Both the position numbers and the translations under genes were made by a program. Shown piece after piece: positions 26,001-34,300 of a stretch of DNA of 64,000 bases (positions are counted from its first letter, which is position 1; each line of letters starts with the position of its first letter). A model generated the notes under the pieces. It searched no databases, was not told where the DNA came from, and saw only the letters and a program-made list of their open reading frames with translations. Source of the stretch: Crocinitomicaceae bacterium. Lineage in GTDB: Bacteria; Bacteroidota; Bacteroidia; Flavobacteriales_D; Crocinitomicaceae. The DNA lies in NCBI GenBank assembly GCA_022447665.1, contig JAKVAQ010000016.1, positions 82,095 through 146,094 of the forward strand. Direction: 5' to 3'.

Positions 26001-28641
26001 TCACCAATTTTCCTTTTTCATTTACAGTTACAATGTCAATCTTATGATCTTTGTCCGTCACTAAGCTTCCTCCATATAGCTCTCCTTCTGGAACCGCCAT
26101 ACCTACGTACTCTGAATAAGGTGAATAAAGTGATGACGTTCTATTCATACTAAAGTCTCCCCCATTTTCGAAAACTTTCGTGGTGAAATATGCTTTTAAC
26201 ATGCCCGGAGCAGCATCTGTTAGAACAATTCCATGATCGAATGAAACATCTCCATTATTATCAAGGTTACCTTCAAATATTGTTTTGTCCTCAGATGTGA
26301 AATCTTTTAAAGGATCATCAAAATTGTAGCGACTAAACTTATCAAACGAAGTCCTGGTACTCATCAAATGAACGTCTACCTTTGTTTTTAAACCAGATGC
26401 CGTGGCTCCATGTAGCCATTTAACATTTAAATTCACTTCTCTATCAGACGCCTGACCTAGCATTTCGCTATCAAAATCTAAATTGATTTTAAGTCGATTT
26501 GGCTTTACCGATTCTACCTTAAGCGTTTTGTAGAAATTTCTATTACCAACAGTTACACGCGCTCCATAATTCCCTGTAATGTCATCTTGAAGAGTTGCAG
26601 TTCTAAAATCATAAAGATCATTCACAGAGCTTGTTCTTATTTGCTCATCTACTACAACACCTTTTGGGTTGATTAATTCAAATTTCACAGGGTGAGCTGA
26701 AGGAAGAATGTCCTCCTTATCTTCTAGCATAAAGCTTACATAAATACTATCACCAGGCCTCCATACGCCTCTATCACCATAGATAAAGCCTTTAACTCCG
26801 TGCTGAACATATTCTCCAGAAACTTCGAATTTGGATAGCGAAAGGCTTTCTCCATCCCTTAATTTTAAATAACCTTTTTGTCCATTGTACTCCGCAACAA
26901 CAACGAATGGTTTTCTATCAAGATGAGTAACTGACATCCCTTCACCGTCTGAAATGGCTTCACCCAGCAACTGTTGTTGAAAATCATAGAATTTAAGCTT
27001 TGCTCCTGAAATTGGACTAGCATCATTTAAATCAGAAACAATTACATGTAGCTTCTTATCGGCACCGGCTTTGGCCATAATGGCAATATCTGAAACCAAT
27101 ACATTTCGTGAAATCTTCTTACTTCTATAGAAATAGTCCTTACAAGGATCATTTCTTGAAGAATAATCATAATCGTAATAATCATAATCGTAGTAATAGT
27201 CGTCATAATAATAGTATCCACCATCCCAGTCACGTTCATTCCATTCTTCATCGGCTCCGGTGAACGCAAATGTTATTAACTGCTGTTCGGCAACAGTTCC
27301 TGCACCACAATCATATAAAGAGTATTCTTTTTGTGCCGAAAGCTCTACTCTGTAAATGGCACCAGGATCCATCTCAATATATTTGTTCAAGTCTATTGAG
27401 AATTTATTCCATTGATGTAGATCCATTTCTCCTTCTGGATCCAGCTCTACTCTTTCCTCGTAAACTTCTCTGGAAACTCTTCTTAATTGGTAAGTACCAT
27501 CGTAGTCGTTCACCTGTAAGAATTGAATAATATTGTCTTCAAAGATTTTAGTAACCGTAACATTCACTGCTGTTAGGTTGATTGCTTGAAATGGAAAGTG
27601 CGCATTCCCTGCCTTAGGAACAATATTACCTTCTCCCAACAATTCAAAATCAGGTGCTATATCTTCAAAAGTTAGTGTGTGCGATCCTGGAGAACTTAAT
27701 TTTTTACCATTAACATTTTCAATTCCAGCGGCAATTTTGAGTTGATCAGAACCAACAATACGCTCTTCAGGATAAAGTATGATGTATTGATTTTTAGCAA
27801 CTATGGATACGTCATGATTTTTCAAATAAACGAGTCCTTCAATAAATTGATTGGTATTTAGCGGGTCAGAGAAATGAACTTTTACAAACTGCTGTGGAGC
27901 ATGGTTTACTTCAACATCTAAAACTACGAACTCATCTTTAGCAGGAATCTTTATATGCTTCTTCCCCGTTTTATTAACGCCTATTACATAACCGTCCCAT
28001 GAAATATTGAGGTCAGACCTTTGATCTCCTCGCATAATATTATCTACACTGAAAGCATAGATTAACTTCGTCTCTTCTTCAATACTAACAGGTAATGCAA
28101 CACCATTTTGCGTCGCTTTTAATAAATCCTTAATAGCGATTGAATCTACCGGGTTTGTTAAAATGATCTTTCCAAGAAGTTGTTGTTTTGAAAAATCCGT
28201 TTGTGAATAAGATTGAAATTCATCGATCTGAAATTTAAAACTTAAACGCTGTACTCTAAAGTTAAACTCAAAGTTTTCAAGACCTTCTTTTACATCTACA
28301 AATTCATCCAAGCTTAATTGTCCTTTATAGAGAACACCAGGTTTTAACGTTTCCGTTGGTATAAACTCAATCGTTCTTTCATCTACCCAAACGGCCTCAC
28401 CTTCTACTTCCGGGTAAATACTGAATAAATCATTCAGCTCCTCTTCATCTATATCACGATTAGGTGTATTGGCCAATTGAACTTTCACCGTACCATCAGA
28501 AGGAATGACACCGCCAGTGAAGGCTGCGACATACTCAGAAAACTCGGGATTGACTAAAATTTTTTCGGCATTTACATTGTCTAGAGTAGAGCTGCATGCA
28601 AATAAGAAAAATGGGGTTAGGTAAAGAAATAGTTTTTTCAT
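23095..28641 (-). CDS. Bacterial alpha-2-macroglobulin, thioester type
   Basis: 1848 residues with lipobox LFACS (Cys16), so anchored in an envelope membrane facing the periplasm. Many macroglobulin (MG) beta domains lead to a central bait-like region and an A2M domain. The thioester site is intact: HGCIEQ with C1395, E1397 and Q1398, inside the alpha/alpha thioester domain. Such proteins trap attacking proteases covalently. The usual partner, penicillin-binding protein 1C, is not adjacent. Odd: a Tyr/Asp-run (YYYYDDYYYDYDYYDYDYSS, about residues 470-490), encoded by near-repeats of ATAATC. A perfect inverted repeat overlaps its start codon. Confidence 0.92.
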   Translation of the reverse strand: MKKLFLYLTPFFLFACSSTLDNVNAEKILVNPEFSEYVAAFTGGVIPSDGTVKVQLANTPNRDIDEEELNDLFSIYPEVEGEAVWVDERTIEFIPTETLKPGVLYKGQLSLDEFVDVKEGLENFEFNFRVQRLSFKFQIDEFQSYSQTDFSKQQLLGKIILTNPVDSIAIKDLLKATQNGVALPVSIEEETKLIYAFSVDNIMRGDQRSDLNISWDGYVIGVNKTGKKHIKIPAKDEFVVLDVEVNHAPQQFVKVHFSDPLNTNQFIEGLVYLKNHDVSIVAKNQYIILYPEERIVGSDQLKIAAGIENVNGKKLSSPGSHTLTFEDIAPDFELLGEGNIVPKAGNAHFPFQAINLTAVNVTVTKIFEDNIIQFLQVNDYDGTYQLRRVSREVYEERVELDPEGEMDLHQWNKFSIDLNKYIEMDPGAIYRVELSAQKEYSLYDCGAGTVAEQQLITFAFTGADEEWNERDWDGGYYYYDDYYYDYDYYDYDYSSRNDPCKDYFYRSKKISRNVLVSDIAIMAKAGADKKLHVIVSDLNDASPISGAKLKFYDFQQQLLGEAISDGEGMSVTHLDRKPFVVVAEYNGQKGYLKLRDGESLSLSKFEVSGEYVQHGVKGFIYGDRGVWRPGDSIYVSFMLEDKEDILPSAHPVKFELINPKGVVVDEQIRTSSVNDLYDFRTATLQDDITGNYGARVTVGNRNFYKTLKVESVKPNRLKINLDFDSEMLGQASDREVNLNVKWLHGATASGLKTKVDVHLMSTRTSFDKFSRYNFDDPLKDFTSEDKTIFEGNLDNNGDVSFDHGIVLTDAAPGMLKAYFTTKVFENGGDFSMNRTSSLYSPYSEYVGMAVPEGELYGGSLVTDKDHKIDIVTVNEKGKLVNSDINVKVYKLEWRWWWDSYDNDLASYISRSSTMPIDSKNLTTVKGRASYNFRIDQPEWGRYLILIENKESGHVTGKTVYVDWPYYARSNRQNSENSTMLTFSTDKEKYTTGETVKLTIPTPSNGKALISLESGTKIIDKFWVETTKGETTCEFVTTDEMDPNVFVHVSLIQPYQNTTNDMPIRMYGVVPIYVEDPKSHLYPVISMKDVLRPETSTTIKISEKNKQPMTYTIAIVDEGLLDLTNFKTPDPWNHFNAKEALGVKTWDMYDYVLGAYGDELDKLLAIGGDGDGSGKKAAKANRFEPMVRFLGPFEYDGSTNSHKIDIPNYVGSVRVMVVTGENGAYGNAEKTVAVRNPLMVLGTLPRVVGPGEEVTLPVDVFAMEKHVKNVSISITTNNMFDIQGGSKKSLTFSEIGDKLVNFKLKVAEETGIGKVSIVATSGSEKAKYDFEIDVRTPNSEQVITEEKVLDGGESFSYDMEYFGIKGTNQAYLEVSNFPPLDLGRRLDYLIRYPHGCIEQTTSSVFPQLYLSDLMDLEESRKLVIQQNVMNGINRLKLFQTSSGGFAYWPGGSYDNEWGTNYAGHFMIEAENKGFVVPQSLKKNWLKFQKKHAKNWSKANATTDGPRYDDLTQAYRLFTLALAGKAELGLMNRLRERADLSLPARWRLAAAYKIAGQKEVADKLIKNQVTSVPEYVELSYNFGSNVRDEAMILETLVLMNKRLEGAELARALANRLNQQSWYSTQTTAYALLAVSKFVGSNKAEENMKFSYTIDGQTGSRDSEMTMVNFDLGEKTKKVNIKNTGKGILYVRVITRGVPLAGNEIEQAKNISLTVNYFDMDDRPIAITEMSQGTDFVAEIKVTNPGTRGYLRELALVHIVPSGWEIHNSRMDMYNSNKSSYFTYQDIRDDRIYTYFDLGKGKTKTFRVQLNSSYLGKFYMPGISVEAMYDNSIYARVRGGWVDVKKERSIN

Positions 28642-28666
28642 TAGGATCGATTTTTAACAATCCTAA
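28641..28666 (-). promoter_or_regulatory. Inverted repeat at the alpha-2-macroglobulin start codon
   Basis: TTAGGAT and ATCCTAA (7 bp, perfect, 12-base loop) sit directly before the start, the second arm including the A of the ATG. In mRNA the hairpin would cover the initiation region, so it may control translation. Confidence 0.4.
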
Positions 28667-28755
28667 AGTACATTTTAAATTGACCTACCCTGAAAAAAAG
28701 TAGATGATATAAATCACTCACTTATTATTTGCAGTGAAAAAGAAATTATTTGATT

Positions 28756-29121
28756 TTACCGTTCTTGAAAAGTTGTTAACCCCTTATCAGAGAGCACGTA
28801 AAGCTTTCGCTTTCCAGCTTCATTTGAAATGTAAACCTCTTGTTTTTCTCCTGATTCCATTACTCGAATCACCTTCGAAAAACCCTCAAATCTTTCTGAA
28901 CTAAGATTTGCCCCACAACCTGGACAATTCAACTCAACTACTTCCCCTTTTTCAAAGAAAACAGCAGGTTCATGGTCGTACGTAAATACTCCAAGATCCA
29001 CGGATAAATATAAGTTCCCAACATCACCATTTACGCGACGAGTAGCAAGATTAATTCGTCTATCCGCACACATTTGATGATTGCATTTAGGGCAATGATA
29101 TGATTTACAAGGGTCGTCCAC
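28756..29121 (-). CDS. Zinc-ribbon-like protein of unknown function
   Basis: 121 residues with a GTG start. Two cysteine pairs, CPKC (10-13) and CPGC (about 67-70), plus C5 and C18, suggest one or two zinc sites. Between them is GNLYLSVDLGVFTYDHEP. I recognise similar conserved hypothetical proteins in Bacteroidota but no function. Cytoplasmic by composition. It stands alone between the macroglobulin and transglutaminase-like genes. Confidence 0.6.
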   Translation of the reverse strand: MDDPCKSYHCPKCNHQMCADRRINLATRRVNGDVGNLYLSVDLGVFTYDHEPAVFFEKGEVVELNCPGCGANLSSERFEGFSKVIRVMESGEKQEVYISNEAGKRKLYVLSDKGLTTFQER

Positions 29122-29227
29122 TTATATTAAATATCGGAGAAAAAAAAACTGAAAAGAAATTTTTTAGACCAACTAAAGAAAATAGGAGATTAATCCTAGT
29201 TTTTTATCCCTAAATCGTTTTAGATAG

Positions 29228-30184
29228 CTAAACAACTACAGAACTAACGCGAACATCACTTTGATACCTTCCACCAGGATAGGGGTCATTATAGTCAAAG
29301 TTTAACCAAATGTATCCTTTTGAATCCTGATAGTAATAGATAGATTTCCCTTCGGATTCTTCTGGGAAGTAGACAGACTTAATTAAGTATACAACTGTTT
29401 CTAAATCTTTTGAATCCCCGAATTTAACTTCTGGATACATATGACCTATGGTCTTACCATCACGCTCAATTTCAGTCCTAACAAGCTTCACTTCTCCCCC
29501 AATACTCTTTATGCAAGATGCCATCATTATTGAATAATCATCACAATCCCCTTTAAAAAACTCATCATATTGGAGTTGTTTCAGCGTTTGACTGGATTTT
29601 GAATAATAATCCTCGCTTATTGGGTCGTAAACATATTTCCATCTTCCATACACTTCTTTGAAAACTGAAAAGAATTGTACCCACTTTAGATTTTGCGAGA
29701 GGTGTTTTTCATCGTCAAAATATTTAACTGCGGCGCTCGAAGCAAAATTTCTCAAATCGGGATCTGTATAATCAATCGCTTCTCTCAACTCTTTCTCTTT
29801 TCTAAACTTTGAATTTTCAAATAGGAACTTCTGCTCCAATGAATTTTCTGATAGGTCATAAAGGAATTGAGCGTAGTCATGATAAAGATTTTCTAAGGTA
29901 TAGAAGCCAGCAAAATTGGTAATTGTTAAAACAACAAGGCCTAAGATCATTATCCCTATCATTAAGACCCGAATTTTTTTAACGATGTAATAGACAGCAA
30001 AGAACAGGGCCAGAAACAAAAGGATATGATCTAATCGAAAACCTTTCTCTCCAATAGGAAGTTTAAGTTCAGGGATGTATTTGTACAGAATCATGAAGAG
30101 TGGCATAACAAGAATACTCGTTACAATACCCAAAAGAAGAACCGACTGCAGTCCTATTCCTTTTTTATCTTCACTATCACTCAT
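29228..30184 (-). CDS. Membrane-bound transglutaminase-like protein
   Basis: 318 residues. Two or three membrane helices (about 12-35, 53-68, 70-95), then a soluble domain with a transglutaminase-type Cys-His-Asp triad: C214 in FKGDCDDYSIMMAS, H248 in IGHMYPEV and D297 or D300 in WLNFDYNDPYPGG. In bacteria such domains act as proteases or amidases more often than as cross-linkers. The catalytic domain should be periplasmic if the last helix exits outward. Confidence 0.75.
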   Translation of the reverse strand: MSDSEDKKGIGLQSVLLLGIVTSILVMPLFMILYKYIPELKLPIGEKGFRLDHILLFLALFFAVYYIVKKIRVLMIGIMILGLVVLTITNFAGFYTLENLYHDYAQFLYDLSENSLEQKFLFENSKFRKEKELREAIDYTDPDLRNFASSAAVKYFDDEKHLSQNLKWVQFFSVFKEVYGRWKYVYDPISEDYYSKSSQTLKQLQYDEFFKGDCDDYSIMMASCIKSIGGEVKLVRTEIERDGKTIGHMYPEVKFGDSKDLETVVYLIKSVYFPEESEGKSIYYYQDSKGYIWLNFDYNDPYPGGRYQSDVRVSSVVV

Positions 30185-30212
30185 ACTGCAAATCTAATCC
30201 TAAGTCTTTAAA

Positions 30213-30248
30213 TAAAAAAAAGAAGCCCCGAGAGACTTCTTTCTTTTT
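30213..30248. terminator. Terminator-like hairpin in a divergent gap
   Basis: AGAAGCCC (30221-30228) and AGACTTCT (30233-30240) form an 8-bp stem (with wobble pairs on the minus strand), flanked by an A tract and a T-rich tract, so it could end transcription both ways. Yet both neighbouring genes point away from it. Confidence 0.5.
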
Positions 30249-30319
30249 GTCATTTCAAAAGTTGACAAGTTTACACCATTAACCCACTGCTTAGTATGAC
30301 GGAATGAACTTTAAAAAGG

Positions 30320-30348
30320 TTGGGGCGTTATGTAAATTCTTATATTTA
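30320..30348 (+). promoter_or_regulatory. Candidate hbd promoter
   Basis: TTG (30320-30322), 18 bases, then TATATTTA (30341-30348), seven of eight positions of TAnnTTTG. The leader to the ATG at 30371 would be about 18 bases. Confidence 0.45.
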
Positions 30349-30370
30349 ACTCCTAAAAATTACACAAATA

Positions 30371-31261
30371 ATGAAGAATATAGCAGTAATTGGTGCAGGT
30401 ACAATGGGTAATGGGATTGCCCATACTTTTGCACAATTCGGTTACACCGTTAACCTTATCGATATTTCACAAGACGCTCTAGATAGAGCAGTTGCAACAA
30501 TCACTAAAAACTTAGACAGAATGGTTGCAAAAGAGAAAATTTCGGAAGAAGACAAAACAAATACATTAAATAACATAACAACAGTTACAGATTTAAAAAC
30601 TGGTGTTGCTAATTCTGATTTGGTTGTAGAAGCGGCTACTGAAAATGTTGACTTGAAGCTTAAAATCTTCAAAGACATGGATACATTTTGTAAAGAAGAT
30701 TGTATTCTAGCCACGAATACCTCGTCTATTTCAATCACTAAAATTGCAGCAGTAACCAATAGACCTGACAAAGTGATTGGGATGCACTTTATGAATCCGG
30801 TACCGGTTATGAAACTTGTGGAAATTATTCGCGGCTATTCTACTTCCGATGAAGTTACAGACACGATTATGGAAGCTTCAAAATCACTAAAGAAGGTACC
30901 TGTTGAAGTAAACGACTATCCAGGGTTTGTTGCGAATAGAATTTTGATGCCAATGATTAACGAAGCAATTATCACCTTAAATGAAGGGGTTGCTGGAGTT
31001 GAAGAAATTGATACCGTAATGAAATTAGGAATGGCTCATCCAATGGGTCCTCTTCAGTTAGCAGACTTCATTGGTCTTGATGTTTGTCTTGCCATTATGC
31101 GCGTACTACACGAAGGATTAGGAAATGATAAATACGCTCCTTGTCCTTTATTAGTTAATATGGTAACTGCTGGAAAGATGGGTATTAAGTCAGGAGAAGG
31201 ATTCTATTCTTGGGGTCACGGAACAAAAGATTTAATTGTTGCCGATAACTTTAAAAAATAA
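30371..31261 (+). CDS. hbd: 3-hydroxybutyryl-CoA dehydrogenase
   Basis: 296 residues, the standard length. NAD-binding GAGTMGNGIAHTFAQ (7-21), catalytic HFMNPVPVMKLVEI (His near 138) with S/N partners, NDYPGFVANRILMPMINEA (about 184-202) and HPMGPLQLADFIGLD (about 225-239). Reversible oxidation of 3-hydroxybutyryl-CoA to acetoacetyl-CoA in fatty-acid or polyhydroxybutyrate-type metabolism. A single gene ended by a good terminator. Confidence 0.93.
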   Translation: MKNIAVIGAGTMGNGIAHTFAQFGYTVNLIDISQDALDRAVATITKNLDRMVAKEKISEEDKTNTLNNITTVTDLKTGVANSDLVVEAATENVDLKLKIFKDMDTFCKEDCILATNTSSISITKIAAVTNRPDKVIGMHFMNPVPVMKLVEIIRGYSTSDEVTDTIMEASKSLKKVPVEVNDYPGFVANRILMPMINEAIITLNEGVAGVEEIDTVMKLGMAHPMGPLQLADFIGLDVCLAIMRVLHEGLGNDKYAPCPLLVNMVTAGKMGIKSGEGFYSWGHGTKDLIVADNFKK

Positions 31262-31284
31262 GGATTAAAGGAAGTAATTTAAGA

Positions 31285-31312
31285 AGCGTCACGGAAGTGG
31301 CGCTTTTTTTTT
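31285..31312 (+). terminator. Rho-independent terminator after hbd
   Basis: AGCGTCAC (31285-31292) pairs with GTGGCGCT (31297-31304, one G-U) and is followed by eight T. Its T tract reaches the end of the convergent phosphatase gene. Confidence 0.85.
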
Positions 31313-34300
31313 ATATCCGTGCAGCTACTATACAAACATCATCTGTTTGCTGCGTCTCGCCTTTCCAATTATCAAAAGTTTTTGCAATAACTTCAAATTG
31401 CTCTTTCATTGGCTTAGATGAATTTTCTACAAACATCTCCGCCATTCTTCTGTAGGTAAACTTCTTATTACGCTCACCTCCAAATTGATCTGGATAACCA
31501 TCAGAGAATAAAAATATAAGATCATTCTTTTCTAATTCCATTACGTGGTTTGTGAAGTATCCATCATTTTTCTGAGCACTCACACCCATTTTATCTCCCT
31601 TTTCTATGATTAATTCTCCATCTCTAATAAGATATAGTGGATTATTGGCTCCAGCGTACTCAAGTACCATAAGATCCATATCAATAGTAACCAGTGCTAT
31701 ATCCATTCCGTCATAAACACCAACATTTTCACTATCCATTTGTCCAAATGTTACCATCATCCCTATTTGCAGGAAGTTTAAGATTTGAGCAGGCTCTGTA
31801 AAACCTTTTTCGTTTACTGCTTGATCAAGTAAATTTCTACCTATAATACTGATTAAGGCTCCTGGAACTCCATGGCCAGTGCAGTCCACCGCGGCCATCA
31901 TAATCTTTCCTTCTTTTCTTTCCATCCAATAGAAATCACCACTTACAATATCTCTTGGACGATAAAAAACCTCACTTTCAGGCAGGAGTTGCTTCATAAA
32001 ACTCTCAGAAGGTAAAATTCCTCGCTGAATTCTTTTGGCGTAATTAATACTTGAAGTAATGTCTTTATTAATCTGATTTAATTCTTCGGTTCTCTCAGCT
32101 ACCTTTAGCTCAAGTGTCTCATACAGTTCTGCATTGTCGAGGGCTGTACCAATATAAGATGATAACGATTTTAAAAGATCTAAATGATAAGGCTTATAAG
32201 CATTTTCCTTCCAGCTTTGGACGGTAATTACCCCAGTAAGTTTATCATCAACAACCATAGGATAATAAAGCATAGACATTGGACCGCTATGGTCTGTAAT
32301 CTCTTTGTCCGAATACTTTTTATATTCGGTGAGTCGATTATTAATGAATATTCCTTTACGGTTCAATAAACTCCAGGTGGTGAAATTTTCAATCCCTTTT
32401 ACTTTACTGCACTTCTCTCCTATTATTTCACCATTTCGAATTTCATAACGATTGGTAATTACTCCAGATTCGGCATTATACATGCGTACACCAAAGACAT
32501 CTGCATCCAACATTTTGGAAACCTTACTGTGAACGCTTTCAAAAATCTCACCGAAATCGAATGTTGATGACACTTCCAAACCAATTTCAGACAGGATTTT
32601 GGTATTGGTAAGGTTCATTTGGATTGTCTCTTTTTGCGCATGAACTTCCTTAGTGCGCTCTAAGACCTTCTCTTCCATGTTATGATAAAGTCCGGCATTT
32701 TCTAAAGCAATCCCAACATATACTGCAATATTTCGAGCAACATTCAAGTGATAATCAGAATAAGCATTTTCAGCAAAACTTTGCACGGTTAAAACTCCGA
32801 GTTTATGATCCTTATGCACTAATGGAAGGTATATTAGTGAGGTTGTCATATCACCTTCCTTCGGTTTTGCAACCTCAGAAGAATCGGTATATTCTTGAAT
32901 TTCTTGATGAATGTTTCCTATAAAAACTTCACGTTGATCCAAGAAACAGACAACACCAACCCTCGTTCTATCTTCAAGATCAAAGGCGAAGTCATTAAAT
33001 TTCTGACCGTTTTCAATAATGGCAGGAAACTCAAGTATATTTTTCTCAGGATTATGAACACCAATACCAAAAATATTCGCGTCCATAAGCTGGTTAATAT
33101 TATCGTATACCTTATCTATAATCTCATCGATTGATAGTGTTGCCGTAATTTGCTTGCCTATCTCACTAAGTAATTGGGTATTTTTAAATGTTCTTTCAAG
33201 TGCCTGTTCTGCTGCTTTTTTCTCAGTAATATCTCTAGCTACATTGTGAAAACCAACAACTTTTTTAGTTTCAGGATCAAGTCTTAATTTTGTGTTTTGA
33301 CCTACCCAAAACTCTTTACCACCCTTATTCAACCAAGGAAATTCCAAATAGGCTATTCTCTGGTTGTTTTTAATCTGCTCCCTGTAAAAGTTTGTTGATG
33401 TCTCTACAAAGTCTTCTCGTACCACTTTTGAAAAGTGCATACCAATTAATTCTTCCTTACTATAACCAGTTAACTTAGCTGTTTGCGTATTTACGAAAGT
33501 AAAATAACCATCAAAATTTGTCTCAGTAATATTATCCGTGGAATCTTCGACTATAGTTTCATACTTCTCTTCTAGTAGTTTTAACTCAGTAATATCAGCG
33601 CCCACCGATATAAACTTTTCAACCTCTCCTGTTACTGAGAATATTGGTGTAATTTGCATAGACAAACAGTACTTGCGCCCATTCAATGATTCACCCCAGC
33701 TTTCTCTTGAAAAAGGTTTGTTGGTTCTGAATTGTCTTTCAAGCTCAGCGATAAAGGACTGTTCTAAATCTTCCCTCTTATTAAACTCGTAAGCCTTTTT
33801 TCCTACTACATCCTCGAGCTTGAGTCCAGTTAACTCTGTAAATCCGTCATTAACCCATGTGGCCTTAATATTTTTATCAAAAATGATTATCGAATTATCC
33901 GTATTGGAAGCAACGAGAGATAATTCCTTGATTTCTTCTTCTTGTTTCTTTAACTCCGATACGTCCGAACCAACCACGATATATTTTTCCAGCTCTCCAT
34001 TACTGTTTTCAATTGGCGAAATATGATAACGTGCCCAGAAGGTATCATCATTCTTTTTATACTGCAATAAATCTACCCTAATTGGTTCTCCGAGCTCAAA
34101 AATGGAATGGTCAATATCATTCATGGTTTTTGTTGACGTTAGAGGACCTCCATTAAGAACGCTAATTCTACTTCCTACGGCCTCTTCTATTGAATAACCA
34201 GTGTACTTAGAGTATTCTTCGTTTACATATTCAATGGTGTCATTTTTACCCACAATAATCACCATTTGCTGAATTCTAGAAGCAACAATGGATAATTTTG

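Noticed and set aside
27150..27240. ATAATC-type tandem repeats considered as a CRISPR or regulatory repeat
   Set aside because: They keep the macroglobulin frame and encode a Tyr/Asp run; no regular spacers.
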